Assembly (NCBI GenBank): GCA_937906355.1
Contig: CALCWF010000172.1
Span: 1 to 7,907 of the forward strand
DNA: 7,907 nucleotides
Direction of reading: 5' to 3'
From: an uncultured Rickettsiales bacterium
GTDB taxonomy: Bacteria > Pseudomonadota > Alphaproteobacteria > Rickettsiales > Deianiraeaceae
This document shows, piece after piece, positions 1 through 5,892 of the stretch. How positions within the stretch are numbered: the first letter of the stretch is position 1; each line of letters starts with the position of its first letter. The notes beneath the pieces were generated by a model. The model did no database searches and was not told where the DNA came from. It worked only from the letters and a program-made list of their open reading frames with translations. Both the position numbers and the translations under genes were made by a program.

Positions 1-322
1 GATAGAAGTCTAAATCTCCATTACGCGAAAAATATTTCTTATACTGCGACGCATTTATCTTTGGATAACTATCGATAGACAAATTTGCGTTCTTGTAGTC
101 AAAGTCGGTAGTCAACATACACGTATTACTCGCGGTTTCTGGTGGTGTGACTGCCTCAAACGCAAGACGTTGATCCGATTGTAGCTCAACGTGCGACGTA
201 AATATCTTCTCTCCGTCAAAACTTGTATACTTCTTACCAGAACAAGACGTCGCTAACGTTAAAAGTAGAAAGACACATGAAAAATCTATAATCTTCATAT
301 GCCCCTTCATACGCTTCTTCAT
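1..322 (-). CDS. Probable lipoprotein, N-terminal part (runs off left edge)
   Basis: An open minus-strand frame runs from ATG at 322-320 to the window edge without a stop, giving 107 codons of an incomplete protein. It starts with a basic segment (MKKRMKGHMK), then a hydrophobic core (CVFLLLTLA) and a lipobox-like LATSC with the Cys at residue 27. This is what signal peptidase II substrates look like, so the protein is probably lipid-anchored in the envelope. After the Cys the chain is hydrophilic and rich in Ser, Thr, Lys and Asp, with no domain I recognise. In-frame ATGs at 310 and 298 are alternative starts. The one at 298 has AAGGGG upstream, but only 3 bases away. I chose 322 because it gives the most basic n-region. 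Lipoprotein nature is moderately sure; the family is unknown. Confidence 0.7.
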   Translation of the reverse strand, partial: MKKRMKGHMKIIDFSCVFLLLTLATSCSGKKYTSFDGEKIFTSHVELQSDQRLAFEAVTPPETASNTCMLTTDFDYKNANLSIDSYPKINASQYKKYFSRNGDLDFY

Positions 323-326
323 ATAT

Positions 327-349
327 CTATCGACTACAATAAGCGATAG
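327..349 (-). promoter_or_regulatory. Small hairpin just upstream of the lipoprotein start
   Basis: CTATCG and CGATAG (344-349 and 327-332) form a 6-bp stem with an 11-base loop. It ends four bases before the ATG at 322, so in the transcript it would cover the ribosome-binding region of that start. This may be chance, or it may favour one of the downstream ATGs. Confidence 0.3.
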
Positions 350-477
350 TTGCGTTATTTTATAAATCAATATCAATTCATCTATAAATCTGGTAGAATT
401 ATTCTATGTTTTTTTTATATGAAAACATGTAAATAATACGTATATTCGAGAATGCACACAAATATTTTTTATTTTTT

Positions 478-506
478 TTGACAATGCGTCTGTATTTTTG
501 TATAAT
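478..506 (+). promoter_or_regulatory. Perfect-consensus sigma-70 promoter
   Basis: TTGACA at 478-483 and TATAAT at 501-506 are separated by exactly 17 bases, so both hexamers and the spacer match the sigma-70 consensus. T-rich sequence at about 464-477, directly upstream, could act as an UP element. Transcription would start near 512-514, leaving a leader of only about 15 bases before the ATG at 528. No Shine-Dalgarno sequence is visible. Confidence 0.85.
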
Positions 507-527
507 ACAACGTTTAATGTTTAATTT

Positions 528-725
528 ATGTCCGAAATTAACGCAACAGAGAAAAGAAAGCAGAGTGAAGTCAAGTTTGGTTTCAATGGTGAGAAAGTGA
601 TTAAGTTCCCACAAGCAAAAAATCGTGGTAGCTATGGCTTAGATAAGTTGTATAACCCAAGTTCTAAGCGTATAATCACGTCTTACATGGAAAAGCAAAG
701 TGACGATCAAGCCGTCAATCGCTAG
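528..725 (+). CDS. Hypothetical basic 65-residue protein
   Basis: I do not recognise this ORF. It encodes 65 residues with 9 Lys and 4 Arg against 8 acidic residues, so it is net basic. It has no membrane segment, signal peptide or Cys. The composition is polar (Ser, Asn, Gln, Lys), with a few aromatic residues in the middle around VIKFPQ and GSYGLDKLYNP, and parts may be disordered. The case for a real gene is its position: the ATG lies 21 bases after a perfect -10 box, and the frame is open for the full length. The short leader has no Shine-Dalgarno, so translation would be close to leaderless. Alternatively the promoter drives a small RNA and the ORF is incidental. A second ATG at 517 in another frame gives only 27 codons. 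Confidence 0.55.
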   Translation: MSEINATEKRKQSEVKFGFNGEKVIKFPQAKNRGSYGLDKLYNPSSKRIITSYMEKQSDDQAVNR

Positions 726-789
726 TAGTTGACAACAAATACTAACAAACTAATTACGTTTTTCTATTCAACTACATCGATTAATCAGT

Positions 790-807
790 CGATATATGTA
801 TGTATCG
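790..807. repeat. Short inverted repeat
   Basis: CGATATA (790-796) and TGTATCG (801-807) can pair over seven positions, one of them G-T, around a TGTA loop. It lies in the 235-base spacer between the ends of the convergent small ORF and uvrA. No T-run follows closely on either strand, so it is not an obvious intrinsic terminator. Confidence 0.3.
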
Positions 808-878
808 TGATCGTCGTCATACGAAATGTCGAATAACTTTTTTATTACTGAGCTTTTTTTGTTCTGTCATTTCTCTAC

Positions 879-907
879 AAAAAAACCGTTCAATAATCGG
901 ACTACGG
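879..907 (-). terminator. Weak candidate terminator of uvrA
   Basis: On the minus strand, CCGT and ACGG form a 4-bp GC-rich stem with a 14-base loop, followed directly by seven T (879-885 read in reverse). It sits 54 bases beyond the uvrA stop. The stem is short, so this is only a candidate, but it is the best terminator-like structure downstream of uvrA. Confidence 0.35.
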
Positions 908-960
908 ACTTATAAAATATAAACGAACGAATAAAGTGAATAACAAATAGTGATAGTTTT

Positions 961-3933
961 CTATTTACCACCTTTGCCGATATCTAATACTCGAGACAAG
1001 TATTCTCCGGTCACACTGTTTGGATTGTCGCTCACCTCTTCTGGCGTTCCTTCTGCGACTATATATCCGCCTCGTATACCACCAACAGGACCAATATCAA
1101 TTACATGGTCTGCAGTCTTTATCACGTCGAGATTGTGTTCTATGACAATAACTGTATTTCCGTAATCAACTAACGTATGCAGTATACTCAATAACTGTTT
1201 TATATCACAACTATGCAAACCTGTCGTTGGTTCATCTAATATATATAACGTATTACCAGTCGCCTTGCGAGACAACTCCTTAGCGAGACGTATCCTCTGA
1301 GCCTCACCGCCGGACAGCGTCACTGCCGATTGCCCTAATTTCAGGTAGTCGAGACCAACGTTATACAACGTAGACAACTTCTCCTTTATAGCGAATTCAT
1401 CCTTAAAAACATCCAGTGCCTCATGAACCGACATATTAAGAACTTCGTCGATAGAGTATCCTTTATACTTAATCTCCAATATCTCACGATTATATCTACG
1501 CCCATTGCAAATATTACACTTCACGTATACGTCTGGTAAAAAATGCATCTCAACCTTCACCATACCGTCACCCTGACAATTCTCACATCTACCACCCTTA
1601 ACGTTAAAAGAGAAACGACTAGACTTATAGCCTCTCGCTAACGACTCCGGTTGAGCGGTATAAAGATCTCTTATCATCGTGAATAAGCCAGTATATGTGG
1701 CGGGACTTGAACGTGGAGTTCTACCTATCGGATCTTGATCTATTTTAATCACTTTATCTATATTCTCTAGTCCTTTAAGCTCCTTGTATCTTCCGGGGCG
1801 CGTCTTCGAACGATTCATCTGTTGTGCTATTGCGGTATATAGAGTATCTAATATTAGTGTGGACTTGCCACCGCCGGATACACCGGATATAGCAACGAAC
1901 TTACCAAGTGGAATTTTCAGATCTACATTTTTCAAATTATTCTCACACGCTCCTGTGAGCGTTATATATTCACCATTACCGAACTTTCTACGAGCCTTCG
2001 GAACTGGTATCTTCATAGCACCAGATAAAAACAGTCCGGTCATACCCTTACCGTTTTTCATCACCTCCTCCGGCGTCCCTTTGTCGACTATCTCGCCACC
2101 ATACATACCAGCACCAGGACCGACGTCAATCAAATAATCAGCTGACTTCATTGTATCTTCGTCGTGTTCTATAACCAGAACCGTATTACCTATATCTCTC
2201 AGCTTTTTCAACGTAGACCCTAGCTTGTTGTTATCGGATTGATGTAGCCCTATCGATGGTTCGTCCAAAACATACGTCAAACCACATAGTCCGGATCCAA
2301 TCTGTGTAGCAAGACGTATTCTCTGAGCTTCACCGCCAGACAAGGTAGGTGCAGAACGCATCAGAGACAAATAACTAAGTCCAACATCTATTAGATAATC
2401 TAATCTAACTATGCAATTATCTATTATATCACTAGCTATCTTTTGCTCATCGTCCGTCAGTCTAGAACGTAAATCAATCAGCCAGCCTTTGAGTTCGTCG
2501 TTCGCTATGCTACAAATCTCGCCAATATTCTTATCGTAGACCTTTACTTGAAGAACTTCGTTTTTTAAACGATATCCATTGCATACATGACAATTTGTTA
2601 AAGTTTGATACTTTTCGCATTCGTCCAGTATGGTAGGATCTTCGTTGCAACTTCGAATCTTCGCCTCCAGTTCACCTATCGCACCACGAAATTGTATATC
2701 GTTTTTCACGACCCTCATATTTTCCTCGAACTCCACTCTAAGTGGTTCATCTCCGCAACCATACATTAATATTTTCCTAACACTCTCACTTAGTTTTTTA
2801 TATGGAGTATCGACTGAAAAGTTATACTTCTTAGATAAAGCCATCATGACTTGATTATGATATCTTTGCCCATCGTGTATCCACGGTTCGATCGCCCCTT
2901 CCGATAGGGATAACGTATCATCTGGAACGATAAACTCTTCCTTAAAAAATACCTCAGTGCCGAGACCATTGCAAGCTTGACAAGAGCCAAACGGTGAATT
3001 GAATGAGAATATTTTCGGTTCAATGTCATCGATTGTAAAATTAGACACGGGACACGCATACTGAGTTGAGAACGCTAAAAATTCGCCTACTTTTGCTGTA
3101 TTTACATCATCCAACTTAAACTCTCGCTCTTCGTTCGGTAGTTCAACGACGTTTAGAATGACAATATTCTTAGATATATTTAAACACTTCTCCACTGATT
3201 CAAAAATACGTGTTCCAATATTCTGCTTCATTATAATTCTATCGACAATGATCTCTAACGTATGCGACACATCCGGATTCAGCTTTGGGATATCTTTGTC
3301 TATAGATACAAACTTTTCATCAATTCTAACCTTATCGTATCCTTGCTTTTGAAGATGTAGTAGCTCATTTGAAAAAGATCCTTTCTCACCTCTGATAGCA
3401 GGAGCTAATAAACGAAACTTCGTTCCGACGGGAAGTAGAGATATAAGTGCAGTTATTTCGTGCCTTGAATATTTGAATAACCGCTCGCCTGTTGACGGAG
3501 AATATACTTTTCCGATTCTAGAAAACAACAAACGAACGAAGTCGTATATCTCAGTTATAGTTCCTACCGTCGAACGTGGATTTCGCGACGTCGTCTTCTG
3601 GTCTATTGCTATCGCCGGTGTTAGACCTTTTATACTTTCTACGGCTGGTTTATTTTGCACGCCCATAAAGTAGCTAGCATAGCTAGATAAATTTTCAACG
3701 TAGCGTCGTTGCCCTTCTGCGTAAATCGTATCAAACGCCAACGACGACTTTCCGCTACCGCTTGGACCTGTTATGACGACAAACTTATTCTTTGGAATAT
3801 CTATATCTACGTTTTTGAGATTGTTCTCACATGCACCACGAACCTCTATACGTCCACACTCATCACACGTATCATCGTGTATATTAGCGTCTCCCTTAAC
3901 ATTACAATCGCCATCAGCGAAATAGTTTTTCAT
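961..3933 (-). CDS. uvrA: UvrABC system protein A (excinuclease ATPase subunit)
   Basis: UvrA is the dimeric ABC-type ATPase that scans DNA for damage and loads UvrB in nucleotide excision repair. The 990 residues carry both nucleotide-binding domains: Walker A at 56-63 (GPSGSGKS) and 684-691 (GVSGGGKS), signature LSGGEAQR at 531-538 and 873-880, and Walker B plus Glu at about 553-558 and 896-901, with IEH switch motifs following each. The C-terminal zinc module is intact (Cys 783, 786, 806, 809). Two oddities stand out. Residues usually Cys in the N-terminal zinc sites are Ser or Thr (YSPSTG at 144-149; CPVS at 294-297). Also, about 26 residues precede the usual UvrA start (RIEVRGA at 28), including Cys 10, 23 and 26. 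The ATG at 3933 is the only one before the conserved region. The frame stays open upstream to TAG at 4011-4009 but without another Met. No Shine-Dalgarno is visible. Confidence 0.97.
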   Translation of the reverse strand: MKNYFADGDCNVKGDANIHDDTCDECGRIEVRGACENNLKNVDIDIPKNKFVVITGPSGSGKSSLAFDTIYAEGQRRYVENLSSYASYFMGVQNKPAVESIKGLTPAIAIDQKTTSRNPRSTVGTITEIYDFVRLLFSRIGKVYSPSTGERLFKYSRHEITALISLLPVGTKFRLLAPAIRGEKGSFSNELLHLQKQGYDKVRIDEKFVSIDKDIPKLNPDVSHTLEIIVDRIIMKQNIGTRIFESVEKCLNISKNIVILNVVELPNEEREFKLDDVNTAKVGEFLAFSTQYACPVSNFTIDDIEPKIFSFNSPFGSCQACNGLGTEVFFKEEFIVPDDTLSLSEGAIEPWIHDGQRYHNQVMMALSKKYNFSVDTPYKKLSESVRKILMYGCGDEPLRVEFEENMRVVKNDIQFRGAIGELEAKIRSCNEDPTILDECEKYQTLTNCHVCNGYRLKNEVLQVKVYDKNIGEICSIANDELKGWLIDLRSRLTDDEQKIASDIIDNCIVRLDYLIDVGLSYLSLMRSAPTLSGGEAQRIRLATQIGSGLCGLTYVLDEPSIGLHQSDNNKLGSTLKKLRDIGNTVLVIEHDEDTMKSADYLIDVGPGAGMYGGEIVDKGTPEEVMKNGKGMTGLFLSGAMKIPVPKARRKFGNGEYITLTGACENNLKNVDLKIPLGKFVAISGVSGGGKSTLILDTLYTAIAQQMNRSKTRPGRYKELKGLENIDKVIKIDQDPIGRTPRSSPATYTGLFTMIRDLYTAQPESLARGYKSSRFSFNVKGGRCENCQGDGMVKVEMHFLPDVYVKCNICNGRRYNREILEIKYKGYSIDEVLNMSVHEALDVFKDEFAIKEKLSTLYNVGLDYLKLGQSAVTLSGGEAQRIRLAKELSRKATGNTLYILDEPTTGLHSCDIKQLLSILHTLVDYGNTVIVIEHNLDVIKTADHVIDIGPVGGIRGGYIVAEGTPEEVSDNPNSVTGEYLSRVLDIGKGGK

Positions 3934-4084
3934 ACGTTTATCGTAAATATCGTCATTCTTATATTTATTCTTAGGTAAATCGTCGATACTTACATAGTCA
4001 CGCCAGTTCTACCTATCGAAGAAACCGCTATATTATATATTAACATACTCAACATATCGTATAGCTTTTATGTAGTTTACATTA

Positions 4085-4104
4085 TTGACAAATTTAATTG
4101 TCAA
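4085..4104. promoter_or_regulatory. Inverted repeat TTGACAA / TTGTCAA, possible operator
   Basis: Perfect 7-bp arms at 4085-4091 and 4098-4104 flank the 6-base centre ATTTAA. It lies about 150 bases before the uvrA start. The size and symmetry fit a dimeric repressor site. It does not match the E. coli LexA box, nor the GTTC direct-repeat LexA box of alphaproteobacteria. Confidence 0.4.
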
Positions 4105-4127
4105 ATCTTCTCATCGAGTCTTCCGTA

Positions 4128-4143
4128 TAAGAAATATTTCTTA
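4128..4143. repeat. 16-bp perfect palindrome
   Basis: TAAGAAATATTTCTTA reads the same on both strands with no central gap. Such a site could bind a dimeric regulator. As a hairpin it would be weak because the centre cannot loop without losing pairs. Confidence 0.45.
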
Positions 4144-4199
4144 CACGAACAAATAAAAGATAGTATGAATCTTTAATTTTCACTAATATTACATTAGCT

Positions 4200-4220
4200 A
4201 CGTATCATAGTATGATACGT
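4200..4220. repeat. 10-bp inverted repeat downstream of rppH
   Basis: ACGTATCATA (4200-4209) and TATGATACGT (4211-4220) are exact inverted copies around a single G. It lies 29 bases beyond the rppH stop. It could fold as a 7- to 8-bp hairpin and protect or end the rppH transcript, but no T-run follows on the minus strand, so it is not a standard intrinsic terminator. Confidence 0.5.
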
Positions 4221-4248
4221 ATTATTCAATTTTTATATTAATTTTAGT

Positions 4249-4737
4249 TTAATGAACTATATCTGATTCAATCCACTGAAATACCTTTTCATATACACTT
4301 TTCTTGAACTCAATTACATTATTGAGCAAAAAATCCGTCGTTTCCCACTTCCATTCGTCAAATTCTTGCTCCTCACGCGTCGCCTTCAGATTAACGTCTC
4401 CATCTTCGCCAAGAAACTCAAATACGAGCCAATACTGTTCCTGTCCGCAAAACCCCTCGAAACCTTTACGTGGAACATAGCTAGAAGGAAAATCGTATCT
4501 CAAACTCGTCGGCATTTTAGCTATAAGTTTCACCTTACTCTTCATTATACCGGTCTCTTCGTATAGTTCTCGAAGACCTGCCTCTATTATATCTTCTCCA
4601 TCGTCTATACCTCCCTGTGGCATCTGCCATCCGTTCCTAGTGCCCGACGGAATATGCATGCGATGACCAGCGAATATTTTGCAATCTTTTAATACAACTA
4701 TGCCGACATTCTTACGATACCTCATTGTTATAGTCAT
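4249..4737 (-). CDS. rppH: RNA pyrophosphohydrolase (Nudix family)
   Basis: RppH removes pyrophosphate from the 5' triphosphate end of mRNAs, which opens them to RNase E decay. The 162 residues match the family in length. A complete Nudix box is present: Gly42, five residues, Glu48, seven residues, then Arg56-Glu57-Leu58, Glu60-Glu61 and Gly63-Ile64. The preceding GWQMPQGGID and the N-terminal YRKNVGIVVL are typical of RppH rather than of MutT or Ap4A hydrolases in general. It is transcribed alone on the minus strand, 315 bases upstream of uvrA. The start may be the ATG at 4737 or the in-frame ATG at 4725 (residue 5), since neither has a Shine-Dalgarno. The 4737 ATG lies within a 7-bp hairpin. 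A diadenosine polyphosphate hydrolase activity cannot be excluded. Confidence 0.93.
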   Translation of the reverse strand: MTITMRYRKNVGIVVLKDCKIFAGHRMHIPSGTRNGWQMPQGGIDDGEDIIEAGLRELYEETGIMKSKVKLIAKMPTSLRYDFPSSYVPRKGFEGFCGQEQYWLVFEFLGEDGDVNLKATREEQEFDEWKWETTDFLLNNVIEFKKSVYEKVFQWIESDIVH

Positions 4738-4752
4738 CGTTATAGCGATGAC
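4733..4752 (-). promoter_or_regulatory. Hairpin enclosing the rppH start codon
   Basis: GTCATCG (4733-4739) and CGATGAC (4746-4752) form a perfect 7-bp stem with a 6-base loop. In the rppH transcript the AUG at 4737-4735 lies in the 3' arm and would be hidden when folded. This suggests either translational control or that the in-frame AUG at 4725 is the real start. Confidence 0.4.
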
Positions 4753-5047
4753 GATTCTATCGGTCTTTCTTTCTAATAATCAAACGATATTTATATCTAC
4801 TATTTACATCTATCATTTGCAAAATTAGCTTCGAGTATCTTCGTCTCTTGTTGTATTGACTTCTTGTATAAGAAAACGGCATCGACAATAAAAAAACAAA
4901 TCTCGATAGAGTTGATAATTGAAAACGATCATTAAAATGATTATAATAATAACTCACCACGAACCTTGAATGGACGAGACAACATCAAGTAGACAATATC
5001 AAAAAAATCACGCTTACATAAAATATCACGTATTTTACATTTAAAAG

Positions 5048-5076
5048 TTGACTTATTTAAAATAAGAAACGATACA
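5048..5076 (+). promoter_or_regulatory. Candidate promoter for the leuS 3' part
   Basis: TTGACT (5048-5053) is a five-of-six match to the -35 box and is followed after 17 bases by GATACA (5071-5076), a poor -10 with three matches. TACATT at 5073 is an alternative -10. Transcription from here would give a leader of about 45 bases to the ATG at 5127. Confidence 0.3.
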
Positions 5077-5089
5077 TTATCGTATTTTT
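5069..5089 (+). terminator. Terminator-like hairpin ahead of the leuS part
   Basis: ACGATA (5069-5074) and TATCGT (5078-5083) pair around a CAT loop and are followed by ATTTTT. The stem is AT-rich and only 6 bp, so termination would be weak. It could act as an attenuator or be the remains of an upstream transcript end. Confidence 0.3.
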
Positions 5090-5090
5090 G

Positions 5091-5831
5091 ATGTTGAAGG
5101 AAGTTTTCTCACAAGGAGTGCTAAAAATGTCGAAGTCGAAGAAAAACGTAGTTAGCCCTATCGACATATTCGAGAAGTATGGTGCAGACTCAGCGAGAAT
5201 GTTTATGCTAAGCGATACACCATACGAGAAGGAGTTCGAATGGACGGACGCGGGAATAAATAGCGTGTACAAGTATCTCCAAAGAATATGGAAAATAGCA
5301 GAAATCGTCACAGAGAAGAAAGGTAGAGAGAACGAGAAGATGATTAAAGAAATGCACAAATTCTTGAATGACTACATAAAATCTTTAAGTAGATTCGAGT
5401 TCAACGTTGTTATTGCGAAGTTACACGAATTTACGAATAAGTTAAACGAATTTGATTACGACGACAAAGATAACAACTATACTCTTGGTATTGTAATGAA
5501 GAATTTGACAATATGTCTGAGTCCTATATGTCCACACATGGCAGAGGCAATGTGGGAGCAACTCGGTGGCGAAGGTCTATGTTGCAACCAAAAACTACCA
5601 GAAGTAGACATGAAGTATCTCGAAGAAAACACAATGCAAGTTAGCATTGCTGTTAACGGCAAGTTCAAGATATGTATCGAAGTGGATAAAGAAGCTGATC
5701 GAGACACAATAGTCGAACTAGCTAAGCAACAAGATAAGGTTAAGAATGCAATGGGCGATAAAGAGATAAAAAAAGTGATAGTCGCTAACTCAAGGACAGG
5801 CAAGATGGTTAATTTCGTTTGCCTGTCATAG
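5091..5831 (+). CDS. leuS: Leucyl-tRNA synthetase, C-terminal part only (from KMSKS)
   Basis: LeuRS charges tRNA-Leu and is normally about 830-880 residues. Here only the last ~245 are present. The ORF opens with KMSKSKKN, the ATP-binding loop (K at 5124), then YGADSARMFMLSDTP and EFEWTDAG. The helical anticodon-binding domain follows, with PICPHMAEAMWEQLG, then the C-terminal tRNA-binding domain ending KKVIVANSRTGKMVNFV. All of this is well conserved and uninterrupted. The Rossmann fold with HIGH and the CP1 editing domain are absent, and rppH occupies the upstream DNA. By itself it cannot aminoacylate. The start is uncertain: ATG 5091 is the longest (TTG 5088 also possible), but ATG 5127, the Met of KMSKS, has AAGGAG eight bases upstream. 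It may be one half of a split enzyme, a partial duplication, or a young pseudogene. A terminator follows 4 bases after the stop. Confidence 0.88.
   Translation: MLKEVFSQGVLKMSKSKKNVVSPIDIFEKYGADSARMFMLSDTPYEKEFEWTDAGINSVYKYLQRIWKIAEIVTEKKGRENEKMIKEMHKFLNDYIKSLSRFEFNVVIAKLHEFTNKLNEFDYDDKDNNYTLGIVMKNLTICLSPICPHMAEAMWEQLGGEGLCCNQKLPEVDMKYLEENTMQVSIAVNGKFKICIEVDKEADRDTIVELAKQQDKVKNAMGDKEIKKVIVANSRTGKMVNFVCLS
5113..5118 (+). promoter_or_regulatory. Shine-Dalgarno AAGGAG before the KMSKS methionine
   Basis: AAGGAG lies 8 bases before ATG 5127, an ideal spacing. It is the clearest ribosome-binding site in the window, as the other starts lack one. It would start a protein at MSKSKKN. The same bases also encode Gln-Gly-Val in the longer frame, so coincidence is possible. 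Confidence 0.5.
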
Positions 5832-5835
5832 CAAA

Positions 5836-5871
5836 ACATCTTATTAAAGTTTGATGTAAGATGTATTTTTT
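5836..5871 (+). terminator. Intrinsic terminator of leuS
   Basis: ACATCTTA (5836-5843) and TAAGATGT (5857-5864) form a perfect 8-bp stem with a 13-base loop, followed by A and six T and then more T-rich sequence. It begins 4 bases after the leuS stop, as expected for an original leuS 3' end. Confidence 0.75.
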
Positions 5872-5892
5872 GTTTTGTTTGATTGATTGTAT

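Larger units (their letters stand above)
3934..4248. other. uvrA-rppH spacer, noncoding, rich in palindromes
   Basis: This 315-base gap between two minus-strand genes has no convincing ORF. It must hold the uvrA promoter and the rppH 3' end. It contains three strong symmetric sequences, listed separately, and a smaller pair CTAAT/ATTAG near 4182-4196. I see no good sigma-70 match for uvrA. The best -35-like sequence is TTGACA on the minus strand at 4104-4099, but only a poor -10 (TGTAAA) follows it. Confidence 0.6.
4738..5090. other. rppH-leuS spacer, possible decayed leuS sequence
   Basis: No intact gene is seen in these 353 bases. They separate the divergent rppH and leuS 3' part. A plus-strand open stretch at 4780-4932 reads DIYI, then LHLSFAKL, then IDF, which resembles the LeuRS catalytic segment that in family members reads DLYIGG..HA.LHLLYARF. 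If real, it is in a different frame from the downstream ORF and has lost the GG-E-H portion. The likeness is short and could be chance. A 6-bp inverted repeat lies at 4928-4941. Confidence 0.35.

Noticed and set aside
55..68. TTATC/GATAA pair resembling a DnaA-box region
   Set aside because: It lies inside the lipoprotein frame, has no match to the full DnaA box, and there is no cluster of such sites.
399..614. Minus-strand 71-codon frame over the small ORF and its promoter
   Set aside because: It lies opposite the promoter and the plus-strand ORF, is dominated by AT-rich low-complexity codons, and has no family features.
950..3978. Plus-strand open frames across uvrA
   Set aside because: They mirror the codon structure of uvrA, whose homology is beyond doubt, and show no independent protein features.
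4085..4104. LexA/SOS box for uvrA
   Set aside because: The inverted repeat does not fit the E. coli CTGT-N8-ACAG nor the alphaproteobacterial GTTC-N7-GTTC pattern.
5057..5839. Minus-strand frames opposite the leuS part
   Set aside because: They are antisense shadows of a recognised LeuRS domain.
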